From: Apricaphanius iberus
Taxonomy: Eukaryota; Chordata; Actinopteri; Cyprinodontiformes; Aphaniidae
Reading direction: 5' to 3'
Length of the DNA stretch: 64,000 bases
NCBI GenBank assembly: GCA_028564705.1
Contig: JAPXFQ010001003.1
Span: forward strand, 439,001 to 503,000
Below are positions 53,696-64,000 of this stretch, in pieces. A model generated the notes under the pieces. That model ran no database searches and had not been told where the DNA came from. It worked only from the letters and a program-made list of their open reading frames with translations. The translations under genes were made by a program, and so were the position numbers. Numbering within the stretch: the first letter of the stretch is position 1; each line of letters opens with the position of its first letter.

Positions 53696-55500
53696 CCGGC
53701 AGAAGCATAAGGGAGTGACTTTCCCTACCAGACTGTATCTGCTGCTGACGCCGACGAGCACATTGCAAGCTTGCAAGGTGAGGCGGCGAGAAAGCAAACG
53801 GCTCCAGGAGCCCGGGCAGTCTGAATCTGTGCTCTCCCATCGACACGCGAGACCGGCAGTCAGCGATTGTGGGACAGGACGACAAAGCTGCTCTGCAATC
53901 TGTTACCATGCAAAGGCAGCCAATATCAGTGGAGGGACAGGATGTGGTAGCTCCTGCAGAAAGGCCTCTGATGAATGAATTCTGGCTGCAGAAGTCAGAT
54001 GAGCTGCCAGAAGCCTGACAGCAACTATTTGTTCTGTTTACTAGCAGAGGAGTTGGAGGGGAAACATAATGATGAGCAACTGAAGCAGAACGTTCCCCTT
54101 CTCTACTGAGACACGCTTCAAATAAATCTTTATTTCTAATTTTCAGAGTTTTTTTTTTTTTTTTTGGAGTACAAATAATCTGTGGAGTTTTGGGCTCAGA
54201 ACATTGTTCTGTGCTATAGCCACAGAACGTTACATGACATCCTGACACTGAACACCGTGAGAACTTGCCTAATGAAGGTTTCCACAGATGGCTTGCCTGT
54301 TTCAGGGCGGTTTATCAGAATCATTTATGCAGCCTCACAGACGGCATTACTGCAGTCAGCCGCAGGAGTCATGGAAAGAGCAGCACCCAGGCTGCACATG
54401 CGACATCCATCTGATCCATCCACCCTCGGCTCTGGCTATTAACAGACTGGGCCACTGTATATTAGCAACCATTTCTATTTGGCTGTCATATATATATATA
54501 TGTATGTATGAGAGCAGCTTAGCAGACTTCCTCGGTGCCTGACAGCTGACAACCCCGGATTGGTTCAAGCTAAATACTCTAGTACCGTTGTCTGCCTGCT
54601 AATTGGCTGAGGCAAAGGCAGAATCTGAGCGGACATTCATGAAGTCACTTAAAGGTTCTGTTTTCTTTACCTCAAAATGTTTAGTACTGACTGAATTCCA
54701 ACTGTGGTTCCAATAAAACTGTTAAAATTAAGTATCATAGGAAAAAAATACCTTATTAGTCTCATTCACTTATTTATTTTCAATAAAAACCAAATGCCCC
54801 AAGTCATTGTCTGTGAAGAAAATGGCTTTGCAGTCTTGTCCTAGGGAGCTTAAGTGTGTCAGGATTATATCCCTTTCTCCTAAATATTCAGCATTTGCAA
54901 CATGTCTCGCTTCTGATTGGCTTATAGCAATGTCACTCTTGTGCTGCCTTCAACCTTAAGATACTGGCTTTGTTGTTTTTGCCGTCCATTTCCTTTATTT
55001 AAAATGCAGGCAATTCGGGTTACGCTTTAGGGCAGAACAGTCCACGCTGGCAAATAAAAAACTTGCTGTTTTGAGACTCGAGCCATTGCATTTCACCAAA
55101 GAAACCAAAGAAGACGCTATCATAAGAAGCGAGGAAAAGAAACTGGGCTGCAACAGAGCTTCACTGCTGGAAAATGGCTCGTAACCCCTGAATCACACCG
55201 GGCACGGAACGGATTCGGCCCGGTACTTACAGCAAGCAGAGCCGCAGAGCTGGAGGCCAAAGCCGCGGCAGCTTCTGAACTCATGGGCAGGTTGTTTCCC
55301 TGGTAATGAGAGAGACATCTGAGATGATAATGGCTTGTACCCCTGAGTTGAGGGGCAAACCAAATCAGACAGGGCCAAAGATTTGTTAAACTGGAAAAGT
55401 GAAGTGGGATATATAAAACTGGACAAGGGTCAGGAACAGGCTGTAGCTTTTGTTGGGGGTTTCATTTATTCACGCTGAGTTTAGTAGGCTCTCATTCGTT

Positions 55501-57200
55501 AAGACCAGTTGATGCTTCTCCATTTTGACTGAGACGGATTGACGCAACGCCCTTATCCGCCGATGCAAGGGCTCTCCGTCACCTACGCAACAATGGACAG
55601 AGTCAACGGACGGAGTCAAGTCACATTTTTTCCCTAACCGTCTCCGCCAACAGAGAGCGTATGCCTGTGATTGGTCAGCTCAGTAACAGCCAGAAATCGC
55701 TTCACCAGGAAGATGCTCTATGGTGGCTGTAATCGGTAGTAAATGCAGCGTTTGGCCACTACATGCTAGGGCTGAACGATTAATTGCATTTGCAATTAAA
55801 TCCCAATTTGATAAAATGCGATTTCCTAATTGCAAAGGCTGGGATTTGACTTGATGTAAACATATCTGGTAAAGTCACGTGACTTGCAAACAGCTCAAAC
55901 AGTGCAAGGAGAGAAGGAAACACTGCACTTTAACCCGTTATAAAATGTTTTAAAGCTTAACAGAATCCAATGCTGCACAATATTTGGTACCAAAGAGTAA
56001 AAGTACATCAGTTGTGAGAAATTATATCTGCTATGAAAATGTTGATGCTGCGCAACGCCAGGTATTATGCAGAACCCGTCTTGGTATTGTTGCTGCCTCA
56101 AGGCTACAGTACGAACCTTTATCAACACCTAAAAACATCACACCACCATATATGAGAGTTGCACGGCTAAACTGACCGCCACCAGTGTTTCAATTTCCAG
56201 TAAACAAACTTCGAGGCGACAGGGATCGCTGACCGAGCTGTTTGACAGAATCGCTCCTTACGAAAATAAAAAAACGGCACATGGAAATAATTCATGCTAT
56301 AACGGGTTTTATAGCCAAGGGCTTGCTTTGTTAACCATGATTAATAAGCTAGGATTCAATCTCACGCAAACATTTTAGCCACATTTTACCTGCGCTGTAT
56401 AAAAAATGCCGACAGAAACTTAACGCCGCACCGAAAACAGTGGAGTATTTTGAAACAACTGACCTGAGATCAAATCGCTCTACGGAGCCATACCAGAGTC
56501 TGAAAGTGCATTAGATCGATGGAGAATCAAAAATCAGAGCTTGTTCCTTCAAGCATCCTACTTCCTGGATAACCACACGGAGGAAAACATTGCAGCCGGA
56601 GAGAATTATTAACTGGGATCAAAAGGAAGAAAACCTTTGCTTGCATTAATTAAAAAATGCATGAGAAAAAACGCCATTAAAATAATTGCAAATTAAATCC
56701 CAATCGCGATATTGAAAAAAAAATAAAATGAATCGCAATTAGATTATTTTCCAAAATTGTTCGGCCCTAATACATGCTTTAAATTAAATGGATTTAAATG
56801 GATAAATGGAACTTATCTGGTCTTTTGGCGATTTTCAACACAGGAGGTATGGACAAACAACAAAAACGCTGCTGTGTTTGTGTGTTTTTAGAGTAGGCCT
56901 ATTCTATGAGCTGCACTTCTAGTAAAAAGCTTTACAGCTTAATACGTTTTTACTTTCCGTCGTCTTTTGCTCCTTGAGGGGGAAATATGTTCACAGGCTG
57001 AAGGAAGAAAACAGAAGCTATGATGCAATGGTAGGGAGAAGCTGACATGGAAAAGTTAGCACCCCCTGCTGTCCTGGATGAGAGTTGCTTTGTAACAGAA
57101 AAATCAACGGAGAGCAAGAAACGGAGAACCATAAACGAGAATTGTCTCCGTCAATACGTCTGAGTTCAAATTTGCTGTTCGAGAAGTATAAACTAGGCTT
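55501..57200. mobile_element. TIR-element family, copy 2, split by a hAT insertion
   Basis: The left end is AAGACCAGTTGATGCTTCTC and the right end (reverse complement) AAGCCTAGTTTATACTTCTC. The body, read in reverse, matches copy 1 (ATGCAAGGGCTCTCCGTCAC, AACAGAGAGCGTATGCCTG). A 1003-bp hAT element interrupts it at 55767-56769. It is inverted relative to copy 1. Confidence 0.78.
55767..56769. mobile_element. 1003-bp hAT-like element nested in copy 2
   Basis: The left end is TAGGGCTGAACGATTAATTG and the right end (reverse complement) TAGGGCCGAACAATTTTGGA. Subterminal CAATTAAATCCCAAT and ATTAAATCCCAATCGCGAT. Flanks are CTACATGC and ATACATGC (7 of 8). It carries no recognisable transposase. Confidence 0.85.
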
Positions 57201-57965
57201 GAGAGACTCAGTTCCAACTTTAACTGATAGGATGGGATTATTGAAAAGGATGTTGTAAATTTATAACAACTTTGCGCATTGGTTTTAATGGAGAAAGATG
57301 AGATCCGAGAGGTTTCTCTCCGTTTAACTTATTAGAAGAAGGGAGAGATCTGATTGATGGTCACACAAAGAGCTAACGTCTGAGCCGGAAAAATCTGAGC
57401 ATTATCTTAACATCGGCTCAGACTCCAAATAAATACAGTTTGTATGTTAAAAAAAAAAAAAAAATCATAAAAATACCTAAGTACAAAGTATAATAAAAGT
57501 GATGCACTATGTTTCAAGTAGTTCTGTGCATGGGTATGAAACGCGTATAAAGGGGCAAAATAACGATGAGGAAGGTACGATTTTGGCTTCCTTTTGGTGT
57601 AATGAATAATGACATGGTGGGATCTGTGGTGTTTCCTACAAACTAAATCCAATAATTTGACATCATGGTAAAGACTAGTCTAGATGTACTTTCACTTTAG
57701 CTTGACTATATCTGTATTTCCCCATGACTTCAACTCTGGGAGAAACCTAGGGGAGTGTAGCTAATGTTTTATATTCCACGGGACGCTAAATCTGCATCAA
57801 ATGTCATTTAGTTACCAGCATTAGTTCTCAAAGGGAGCAAAAGACCAACATCAGAGAAAACAAGTTTAAATCCAGCCAAATAAGAACTTAAAAAGCTCCA
57901 ATATCAAACTGGAAAGCTTTCTTTAGTGTGGCATTGCTTGGTTTTTGATCAATTACAAATTATTG

Positions 57966-57970
<5 letters not shown>

Positions 57971-58028
<58 letters not shown>
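57971..58028. repeat. (TA)n microsatellite
   Basis: About 58 bp of uninterrupted TA. Confidence 0.95.
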
Positions 58029-58030
<2 letters not shown>

Positions 58031-58793
58031 TACGTAAAATTAAAATAAAAACATCATAGCAAAAGATCTCTCTTTAAAATGTTATTGTATGTTGAAAACG
58101 CTTCATCTTTCCACGAGTCTGATAAAAATCCCAGCAGCAGCCCCTTTGCTTTTTTACTAATATGGCCGGCTACAGCAGCAGTGGTTTGAGCAGTTCATTT
58201 ATATTTCCTGCAACCTGCTTGTTTTAAGTGCAAACTGACTGGAAGACAGGCAGGAAACAGGGGATAAGGTGTAAAGAGGGGCCGCTGTAAGAAAATCACA
58301 CAATTAGAATGAATTTACAAAACCTTTCAATTATAAGCACATATATTTACACTGCACTGTTGGTTCATTTATGAAAGAAAAGCTTTTAAACAAGCAAGAG
58401 GAAACAGAGTTAATATCCATCCATATGTGACTGTTTATATCTGATCCCAGAACAGATGCTATCAGCCATCTGCTGTTAGAAACTCTATAGTTTATATAAA
58501 GATTCAATTGAGTTCTGTAGAGATGAATTTAGGTGAAAAAACTCCGCGATTAAAATCTTAAGTTTAGAGCTTTTATAAAATAACTATACGACATCAACTA
58601 GGGACATCTTTTTTTTTTATGCACTATTTGGACTTTGCTCAGAGTTATGTCAACCTGCCCAGGTCTTTAAGTTGAACTTTGAATTCAGCTCCTGGATGGG
58701 ATGATTGGATATATTTTATGTTGCAATTTATTTTCAAGAAAACACTGGTAGAAAAAAAAAACTACTAAAACTGGATTTGGTTTAAAAAAAAAA

Positions 58794-58824
58794 CAATACA
58801 TTTCTAAGCCATATCGCCCAGCCT
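58794..58824. repeat. right end of a hAT-like element
   Basis: AAGCCATATCGCCCAGCCTTA, the inverted form of the TAGGGCTGGGCGATAT end. The left end was not identified. Confidence 0.45.
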
Positions 58825-60825
58825 TAATATAAACTGTTCTCTTTTTAATCTGTTTTAATTCAATAATGGAATTAAGTTATTAATATTTATGATTGCTCAC
58901 ACAACAGCAGTTTGCAGTTGCTTGCTTTTTTAAAAAGTCGACTGCGGCCTTTGATCTCCTTATTAGATTGGTCAACTTTAAGTACATTTTCCCTTTGCAA
59001 TCCATACATTGCCAGGCCTCCACATATCCGTAAAAAGAATTAATAAAGCAGAATACAGGAAAGGCCACAAGAGGGGAAATTACGTTTCAGAGAAAAGCTC
59101 TGCGGCAGAGGAGGTGTGAATGTTGCTTTTTTGCAATCAAATCCTGAGCAACCGAGAAGAAAGCAACGGGATGAGTCAGGCGGCTTACCGCTAGCTTTTC
59201 ACTTGACAGTTTGTTGGCTTGACTACAGTCGTGCTACCGGCTGTGTTGCTGAGAAGCTTGGATGTAAAGATGAAGAGACGAGGAAATGAAGTAAATGGAT
59301 GCTAAAACAAACAAGTCAGTAGATGCAGGAGAGAAAGGCCTCCCTCCACCCTGAACACAGCAGACTGAGGATGTGGAAAACATCAAGGTGATGTCTAAAC
59401 GGCACAGATGATCAATGTGCATATGCCGTTTTTTGCTCTGGTATTTTTTGTTGTTTTACAGATTCAGTGAGCATACAGTAACATGCAAATAGTAGAATAT
59501 GGTTCAGTGGTGGCAGGTGGTTATATTTGTAGGGGGGGCTAACGAACAGATTTTAAAATTCTGCATGTTATATTCCAACTAAGCAAAGCCACCGTTGAGG
59601 AATGAACAGTTTGAAACAGACCTTCTTGTCACAACTGACCGATATTAGACTGGGGTTCAAACTTTTTTGGGTTAAAAAAAAAAAGAAGAAACTTGCATAA
59701 CACTGCACTGCACTCTTTAATAGTTACTAATCACACTAATAAGAAACATACCTTACCACGAGGCCTATTTTATTTAAAGAGAAGCTGAATTTGACGACCT
59801 TTTTGGGATGCAAAAAGGTTGATAACCGCCTCGTTAAAGTCCATTGATTGATGGATGAGCTGTTGCTAAATGGAAAGTGCAGCCAGCGCGTTCAACCTGT
59901 CCTGTCCCATGTTACTGCAGAGAAACAACTTAAGTTGTTTCAGTGTACTGAAACACCTTTCTGATTCAGCAGATGTCATCGGGGTTGTGATGGCTTACTG
60001 CGTAAATGTAAGGGTCACAAAAAAGTGCTCTGGAGGTTTTTCTCTGTCTGCATCCTTAACAGTAACAAGGCAGAATTTAACCCTGCGCCGCTGTACATTT
60101 ACGCCGCCATCGTGTCCGCTCTGTCTACGCCAAACCACACCCACACACTGTCCATTGTAACTGGCTAAAGCCTTGGTCTAACTCTGGGCTGATCAGAATT
60201 AGCCCCAATGAGCAGCACATAGAGGGTACGTGGTTAGCAGTCTGTCATTCACGTCATACCACTAAATGCATTGAATATTTCATATATATATCATGAAGCC
60301 AGAATTCCAAGCAGGAAAGTTGGAGCTCACCAAGCATCTCAGTTAATATTCATATATGGCTGTTGGGTATACAGCATATAGTGAAAGATGACTGCATAAA
60401 ATATTTAAAGGCACTTCTCAAAGCACTATTATTAATTAGGTTAATCTATTGCACAATAAAACTTCTAGTTATGAACAATGCGTCTTTTCTGTTCAAACAC
60501 AAAAACAGACAGAAATAGATTGTTTCTGGCATGTAATGTGATTAGTGGCTTGCACGAAAATAAAAAGAAAATCTCAGTTTCCTATGTGCAACATAAAAGA
60601 GCTCTAATTGGATTTAATTTCATTCTTAGTTTTGCAGGATGAAGAGCACATCTCACAAACACACACAAATTGCAAAGGACTAGACAACTTTCATCATCAC
60701 TGTAAAGTCTTATAAATAAAAAACTGAATGTTAGGGAAAACACAGTCCCAATTATCAATTCAGCCATTACCCATATAAGGCCTAACTTAGTAGACCAATA
60801 AGTATTGGAAGCTACATTTAGGGTG

Positions 60826-61010
60826 CATTCACACCAGCCCTGTTAAGTCTGCTTTAATTTAATTCTAATTTGTTTGCTTAGAAAGTCTGGTTTGTATGGG
60901 GAGGTGTCAATCCAACTCTGCTGTGGACCAAAAAAGCAATCTCTGATCCTCCTAAAACCCTAGGTCTGGGCTCGGTTTCAGTGAACTCTGGTGCGGATTG
61001 GCGGTAAATA
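60826..61010. repeat. one end of a Harbinger-like TIR element
   Basis: It starts GGTGCATTCACACCAGCCCT, an end type similar to that of the Harbinger element at 30069. It continues with GGACCAAAAAAGCAA. The other end was not identified. Confidence 0.4.
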
Positions 61011-61546
61011 TCGACTTAGCTCGGCTCACAGATGGTTATCCTACTAAGGGGGAAAAGAGGAAAAAGTATTGAACTGACTTAAACTCAGGCTTTTACGTAC
61101 AAAATTATTCTTAACCTGACTATTCGTTAGGACTGGGCGATGCGGCCTCAAATCTATCTTGTAATGCATGGTAATGATATGTATTGGGAGATATTCTTTT
61201 TATATAAATGTCAAAATGACTGCTTATGAACATTCTCACTTTTCAAATACATTCCAGCAGAAAAAAAACGGCATTAGAATGGCAAACAAACATTTACTGT
61301 GCAAAATGAACTTAAAAATTATTCAATTTATTTTCCAAATTAATGCAACACAAAATTGATCAAAACTTAAAAGATGAAGATATTTGGAATAAAATAAAAG
61401 CTAAATGTTATGAAAGGAAAGTACAAAATTGTCAGCTTTTTTGTTTACTTATTTATGTTTAATGCAAAAAGCAACCTGCATATACCTAAATTAAAAATGC
61501 TTCAAGTTCAACAGGTTTCTGTTTGGTTAAATGAAAAACACAAAAT

Positions 61547-62845
61547 TAGGGATGCACCGATACCGATACTGGTCTTAACTGCTACCATGAACCGATACTC
61601 AAAATGTGGAAAATCTGCAATGTTTTTTCGTGATCATTTTATATTTTACATCTGTTATTTAGTCTTAGTTATGTTTAGTTAGTAAAGTCTGGTTTGTTTA
61701 GTCTCTTCAAGAAAGATTTAAGGTGGAAATTATACAATATCTTAATTCAACAATAGTATCGGATAGGGGTGGGAGGAGAAATCGATTCACGTCTGAATCT
61801 CAATTCCTATTTAACAAGATTTAGAATCGATCCGAAATGTTTGAGAATCGATTCTCAAAAAATATGTTTTCTGAACCTTTTTACATTTTCGCTTCGCGTA
61901 GTGTTTGTCATGCAATGGCCACCGTCGTATAGACAGGTCTTATAGCTGCTAGCGCTAGCTAGCTGTAGCCGCTAGGCTAAAGCTTCAGCATGAAAGACGA
62001 AAGAGAAATCCAGCCCGCCCCGTCATTGCTGAAGGTAAATGTTTGGGCCGTCTAAAAGGTCTTCTCTATGCTAATGACACCCCTGGCTAAAGATTTTTTA
62101 AATTTATTTTTTATAAATCTGCAAGTATATAAGAGCGATCTTTCTTTAACAGCTACACATAAACATCCAGCAGCGCTGCAAACCTGTGGCGCTTTCAAGA
62201 AAGTCCGAAATATATGCTGAATTCAATATCGTTAGGACTTTAAAACATTTCTAAAAAAAACAATGAAAATAATAACATAAGCCAGAAATTTCTGTTTAAT
62301 GATGGTTGATAAGCAACATTTGGTCCATACTAAATATTTTCAATGTATTTTCTACTATGTACCAAAGAACAAACAAAATACATATAATTTTTTTCTTCTT
62401 AAAATATATCAGCTTTTTTTTCCGAGACTAGAAATTTTGTGTACAAGGTCATTGATGTCCAGTTGCAATTTCATGTCTTGTTACTTTTGAACCAGTTCCC
62501 TTCTCTCAACTTAGATCGTAAAATCCATTTTGTGTTGATGCCCCATTACATTCATGGCTCACTTCATCACAGACACTTGGCAGATCAAGTTGTGTGTATT
62601 ACAAACACAAATGATAAATTAAAGAGTATTGATTAAGACATTTTTTTTTGATTGGAATCGAGAATCGCTTCTGAATCGAGAATCGCTTCTGAATCAAATC
62701 GTCACCCCAAGAATCGGAATCGAATTGAATCGTGAGATGTTGTAAGATTCCCATCCCTAGTATTGGATCAGTAGCGGGTAACGACAGATACGCAAAATCC
62801 AGGCATCGGTATCGGGACTAAAAAAGTCGAATCGGTGCATGCCTA
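61547..62845. mobile_element. middle TIR element of the nest
   Basis: The left end is TAGGGATGCACCGATACCGA and the right end (reverse complement) TAGGCATGCACCGATTCGAC. Flanks CACAAAAT and CACTAAAC match 6 of 8. Its ends match the small element at 1648-1963. Its own length is about 300 bp once the inner element is removed, close to that 316-bp copy. Confidence 0.72.
61764..62759. mobile_element. inner 996-bp hAT-like element of the nest
   Basis: The left end is TAGGGGTGGGAGGAGAAATC and the right end (reverse complement) TAGGGATGGGAATCTTACAA, with many GAATCG motifs near both ends. Flanks are GTATCGGA and GTATTGGA (7 of 8), an 8-bp TSD. Near the right end a short tandem (GAATCGAGAATCGCTTCT, two units) is visible. 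Confidence 0.82.
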
Positions 62846-63951
62846 CACTAAACTTTAAACTTTTAATATTTAGTGTGAAGTTAAACAGTGTCCTTGAGTC
62901 CCCGGTACAAAGTATGTAGGCACAGCTTGATGACATTATCAAACTACATCACTGCGGTATGGCGATATAGTCCTAATCTCTACCTTTGGCAAAATGTTTA
63001 CGATTTCTACCTTATACATTTTTTATCGCACAGTATGTGAGATATTCCCGTTAGCTTTCACTTCAATTAATTAGTTAGTAAAACATTTTATTTACTGCTT
63101 CAGGAAGGGAAAACAACCACTGCTTGGACTACTTTCAAAAACCATTTTTCCTTCACGTTGACTGAATGGACTGCATTTCCCAGTATTCACAGCATTTGCG
63201 TCCACAGATGATGATGTCACTAAGGCAATAAATATGGCGACGCACAAAGTCTCACAGCATTGAATTCATTCCTTTCCTATTCAGATGGAAGTGGTACCCC
63301 GAATTGTTTCACAAAATAAACTCAAACTACATTAATAATTACATTTATTCTAAATGATTCATCATAAATAATGGTGTTAGGAGCCAAACGTTTCATGCAT
63401 TGCTTTTGCACAACAGCTTTTATAAAAGTATATCTAGTGCGGTCAAAGGAAATTAACCGGATTTATGTTTCGGCTATGGAAATATTCACCAAATATAAAA
63501 AAGGAGCAATTGCCCATGTAGAATTGGGGGACTTTTTTTTTTTTAACACCATCTACAGGACCTTTTGTCTCATTCATCGTTGATGTGTTAAAAAAAACCT
63601 ATAAAGGTATAATAAAATTTATTTAATAGTGAGCTTGGTTCTGAGAGGCCAAGAAGACAAAATTAATAGAGAATATATTTTATTTTTTTTGTACTTTGTA
63701 AAAAATATTTTGAGCATGTTGGGTATTTATCGAACGTTGCTTTCCAACCGCCATTAAAACAGAAGTTTATGGATTGTGGAATTAATTCCTCTTTTTTCAT
63801 TTTAAATTTTAAAGTCCTAAATTACTGAACTCACCATATATTTTTCGAATGTTCCTTGAATGAACCACAGGTTTGAGATGCAGTGCGAGGACGGTACACA
63901 CAAACGTCTGCCTTTCTGGGGGTGCTGATGGGCAGATAGTGCTCTAGTTAC

Positions 63952-64000
63952 AACAGATGCAGCGTACCTCCGAAAACTTTCACCGCTCTCGGAGGAGTGC
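63952..64000 (-). CDS. arhgap12: possible 3' end of the upstream arhgap12 exon (partial, cut by window edge)
   Basis: Read on the minus strand, the last 49 nt stay open as HSSESGESFRRYAASV up to GTT|GTAACT, a phase-0 donor that would join exon 1 (TTSPTG) in frame. Human ARHGAP12 has an acidic SESG-containing stretch at the end of its SH3-bearing exon, at a similar distance from TTPP. A better-looking donor, GGAG|GTACGC at 63968, would leave phase 2 and not match exon 1. The call rests on a short resemblance and is tentative. Confidence 0.4.

Larger units (their letters stand above)
61128..62975. mobile_element. outer hAT-like element of a three-layer nest
   Basis: The left end is TAGGACTGGGCGATGCGGCC and the right end (reverse complement) TAGGACTATATCGCCATACC. 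The left part (GCCTCAAATCTAT, TCAAAATGACTGCTTATGA) is shared with the truncated copy at 32830-33131. No TSD remains. Without its passengers it would be about 550 bp. Confidence 0.6.
38573..63951 (-). other. very long arhgap12 intron upstream of exon 1
   Basis: At least 25.4 kb without a recognisable exon. Contents are transposon copies listed separately. The stretches 41470-44450, 44750-48380, 57210-57960 and 58030-60820 hold no feature I can name beyond simple A/T runs. Long plus- or minus-strand open frames here (for example 53649-54248) lack family signatures. Confidence 0.6.

Noticed and set aside
53649..54248. 199-codon minus-strand open frame
   Set aside because: No recognised domain, no splice context, low-complexity Ser/Cys content, and it overlaps an L2-type tail at one end and a T-rich run at the other. 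Treated as chance.

Overview
The window is vertebrate genomic DNA, most likely from a ray-finned (teleost) fish. It has small phase-matched exons with GT-AG borders, introns from 77 bp to about 25 kb, and a fish-type repeat load: L1, L2 and Rex/Babar-like LINEs, a tRNA-derived SINE, hAT elements, PIF/Harbinger and many short terminal-inverted-repeat (TIR) elements. No prokaryotic, viral, rRNA, free-standing tRNA or CRISPR features were seen.

One host protein-coding gene is recognisable. It is arhgap12, a Rho GTPase-activating protein with SH3, WW, WW, PH and RhoGAP domains, on the minus strand. Sixteen coding exons were placed base by base between 38572 and 8880. All borders are GT-AG and all phases join. 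They encode 618 residues plus stop, about the C-terminal three quarters of the protein, starting just before WW1. A small Ser/Pro-rich exon (22669-22743) that is too short to stand out as an ORF was recovered from its phase, splice sites and resemblance to a variable vertebrate exon. The exon carrying the SH3 domain, the promoter and the 5'UTR lie beyond position 64000. A possible 3' end of that upstream exon touches the window edge (63952-64000).

Layout. 1-7.98 kb: intergenic DNA downstream of the gene, with TIR elements, a LINE/SINE tail, an inverted copy of an unnamed repeat and a TAATTA-rich stretch. 7.98-8.88 kb: probable 3'UTR. 8.88-14.45 kb: exons 16 to 8 (RhoGAP and end of PH), with a 934-bp hAT element bounded by a perfect 8-bp target-site duplication (TSD) in intron 12. 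14.45-22.74 kb: exons 7, 6 and 5 among TIR elements and a SINE. 22.74-33.70 kb: intron 4, with a full-length 6.0-kb L1-type retrotransposon (perfect 19-bp TSD) and a 721-bp Harbinger element, both inserted in copies of the unnamed repeat. 33.70-38.57 kb: exons 4 to 1 (WW region), with an L2 3' tail ending 12 bp from an exon acceptor. 38.57-63.95 kb: one very long intron with L2 remains, a 24-bp minisatellite, a small insertion apparently copied from that minisatellite, and nested DNA transposons, including three apparent layers at 61.1-63.0 kb.

No new multi-gene system was found. The most unusual observations are the 96-bp templated insertion at 40.78 kb with a 51-bp flanking duplication, the nested transposons, the L2 tail supplying part of a splice acceptor region, and the intact L1 TSD around broken ORFs. 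All calls come from reading the sequence and from memory of the families. No database search was run.
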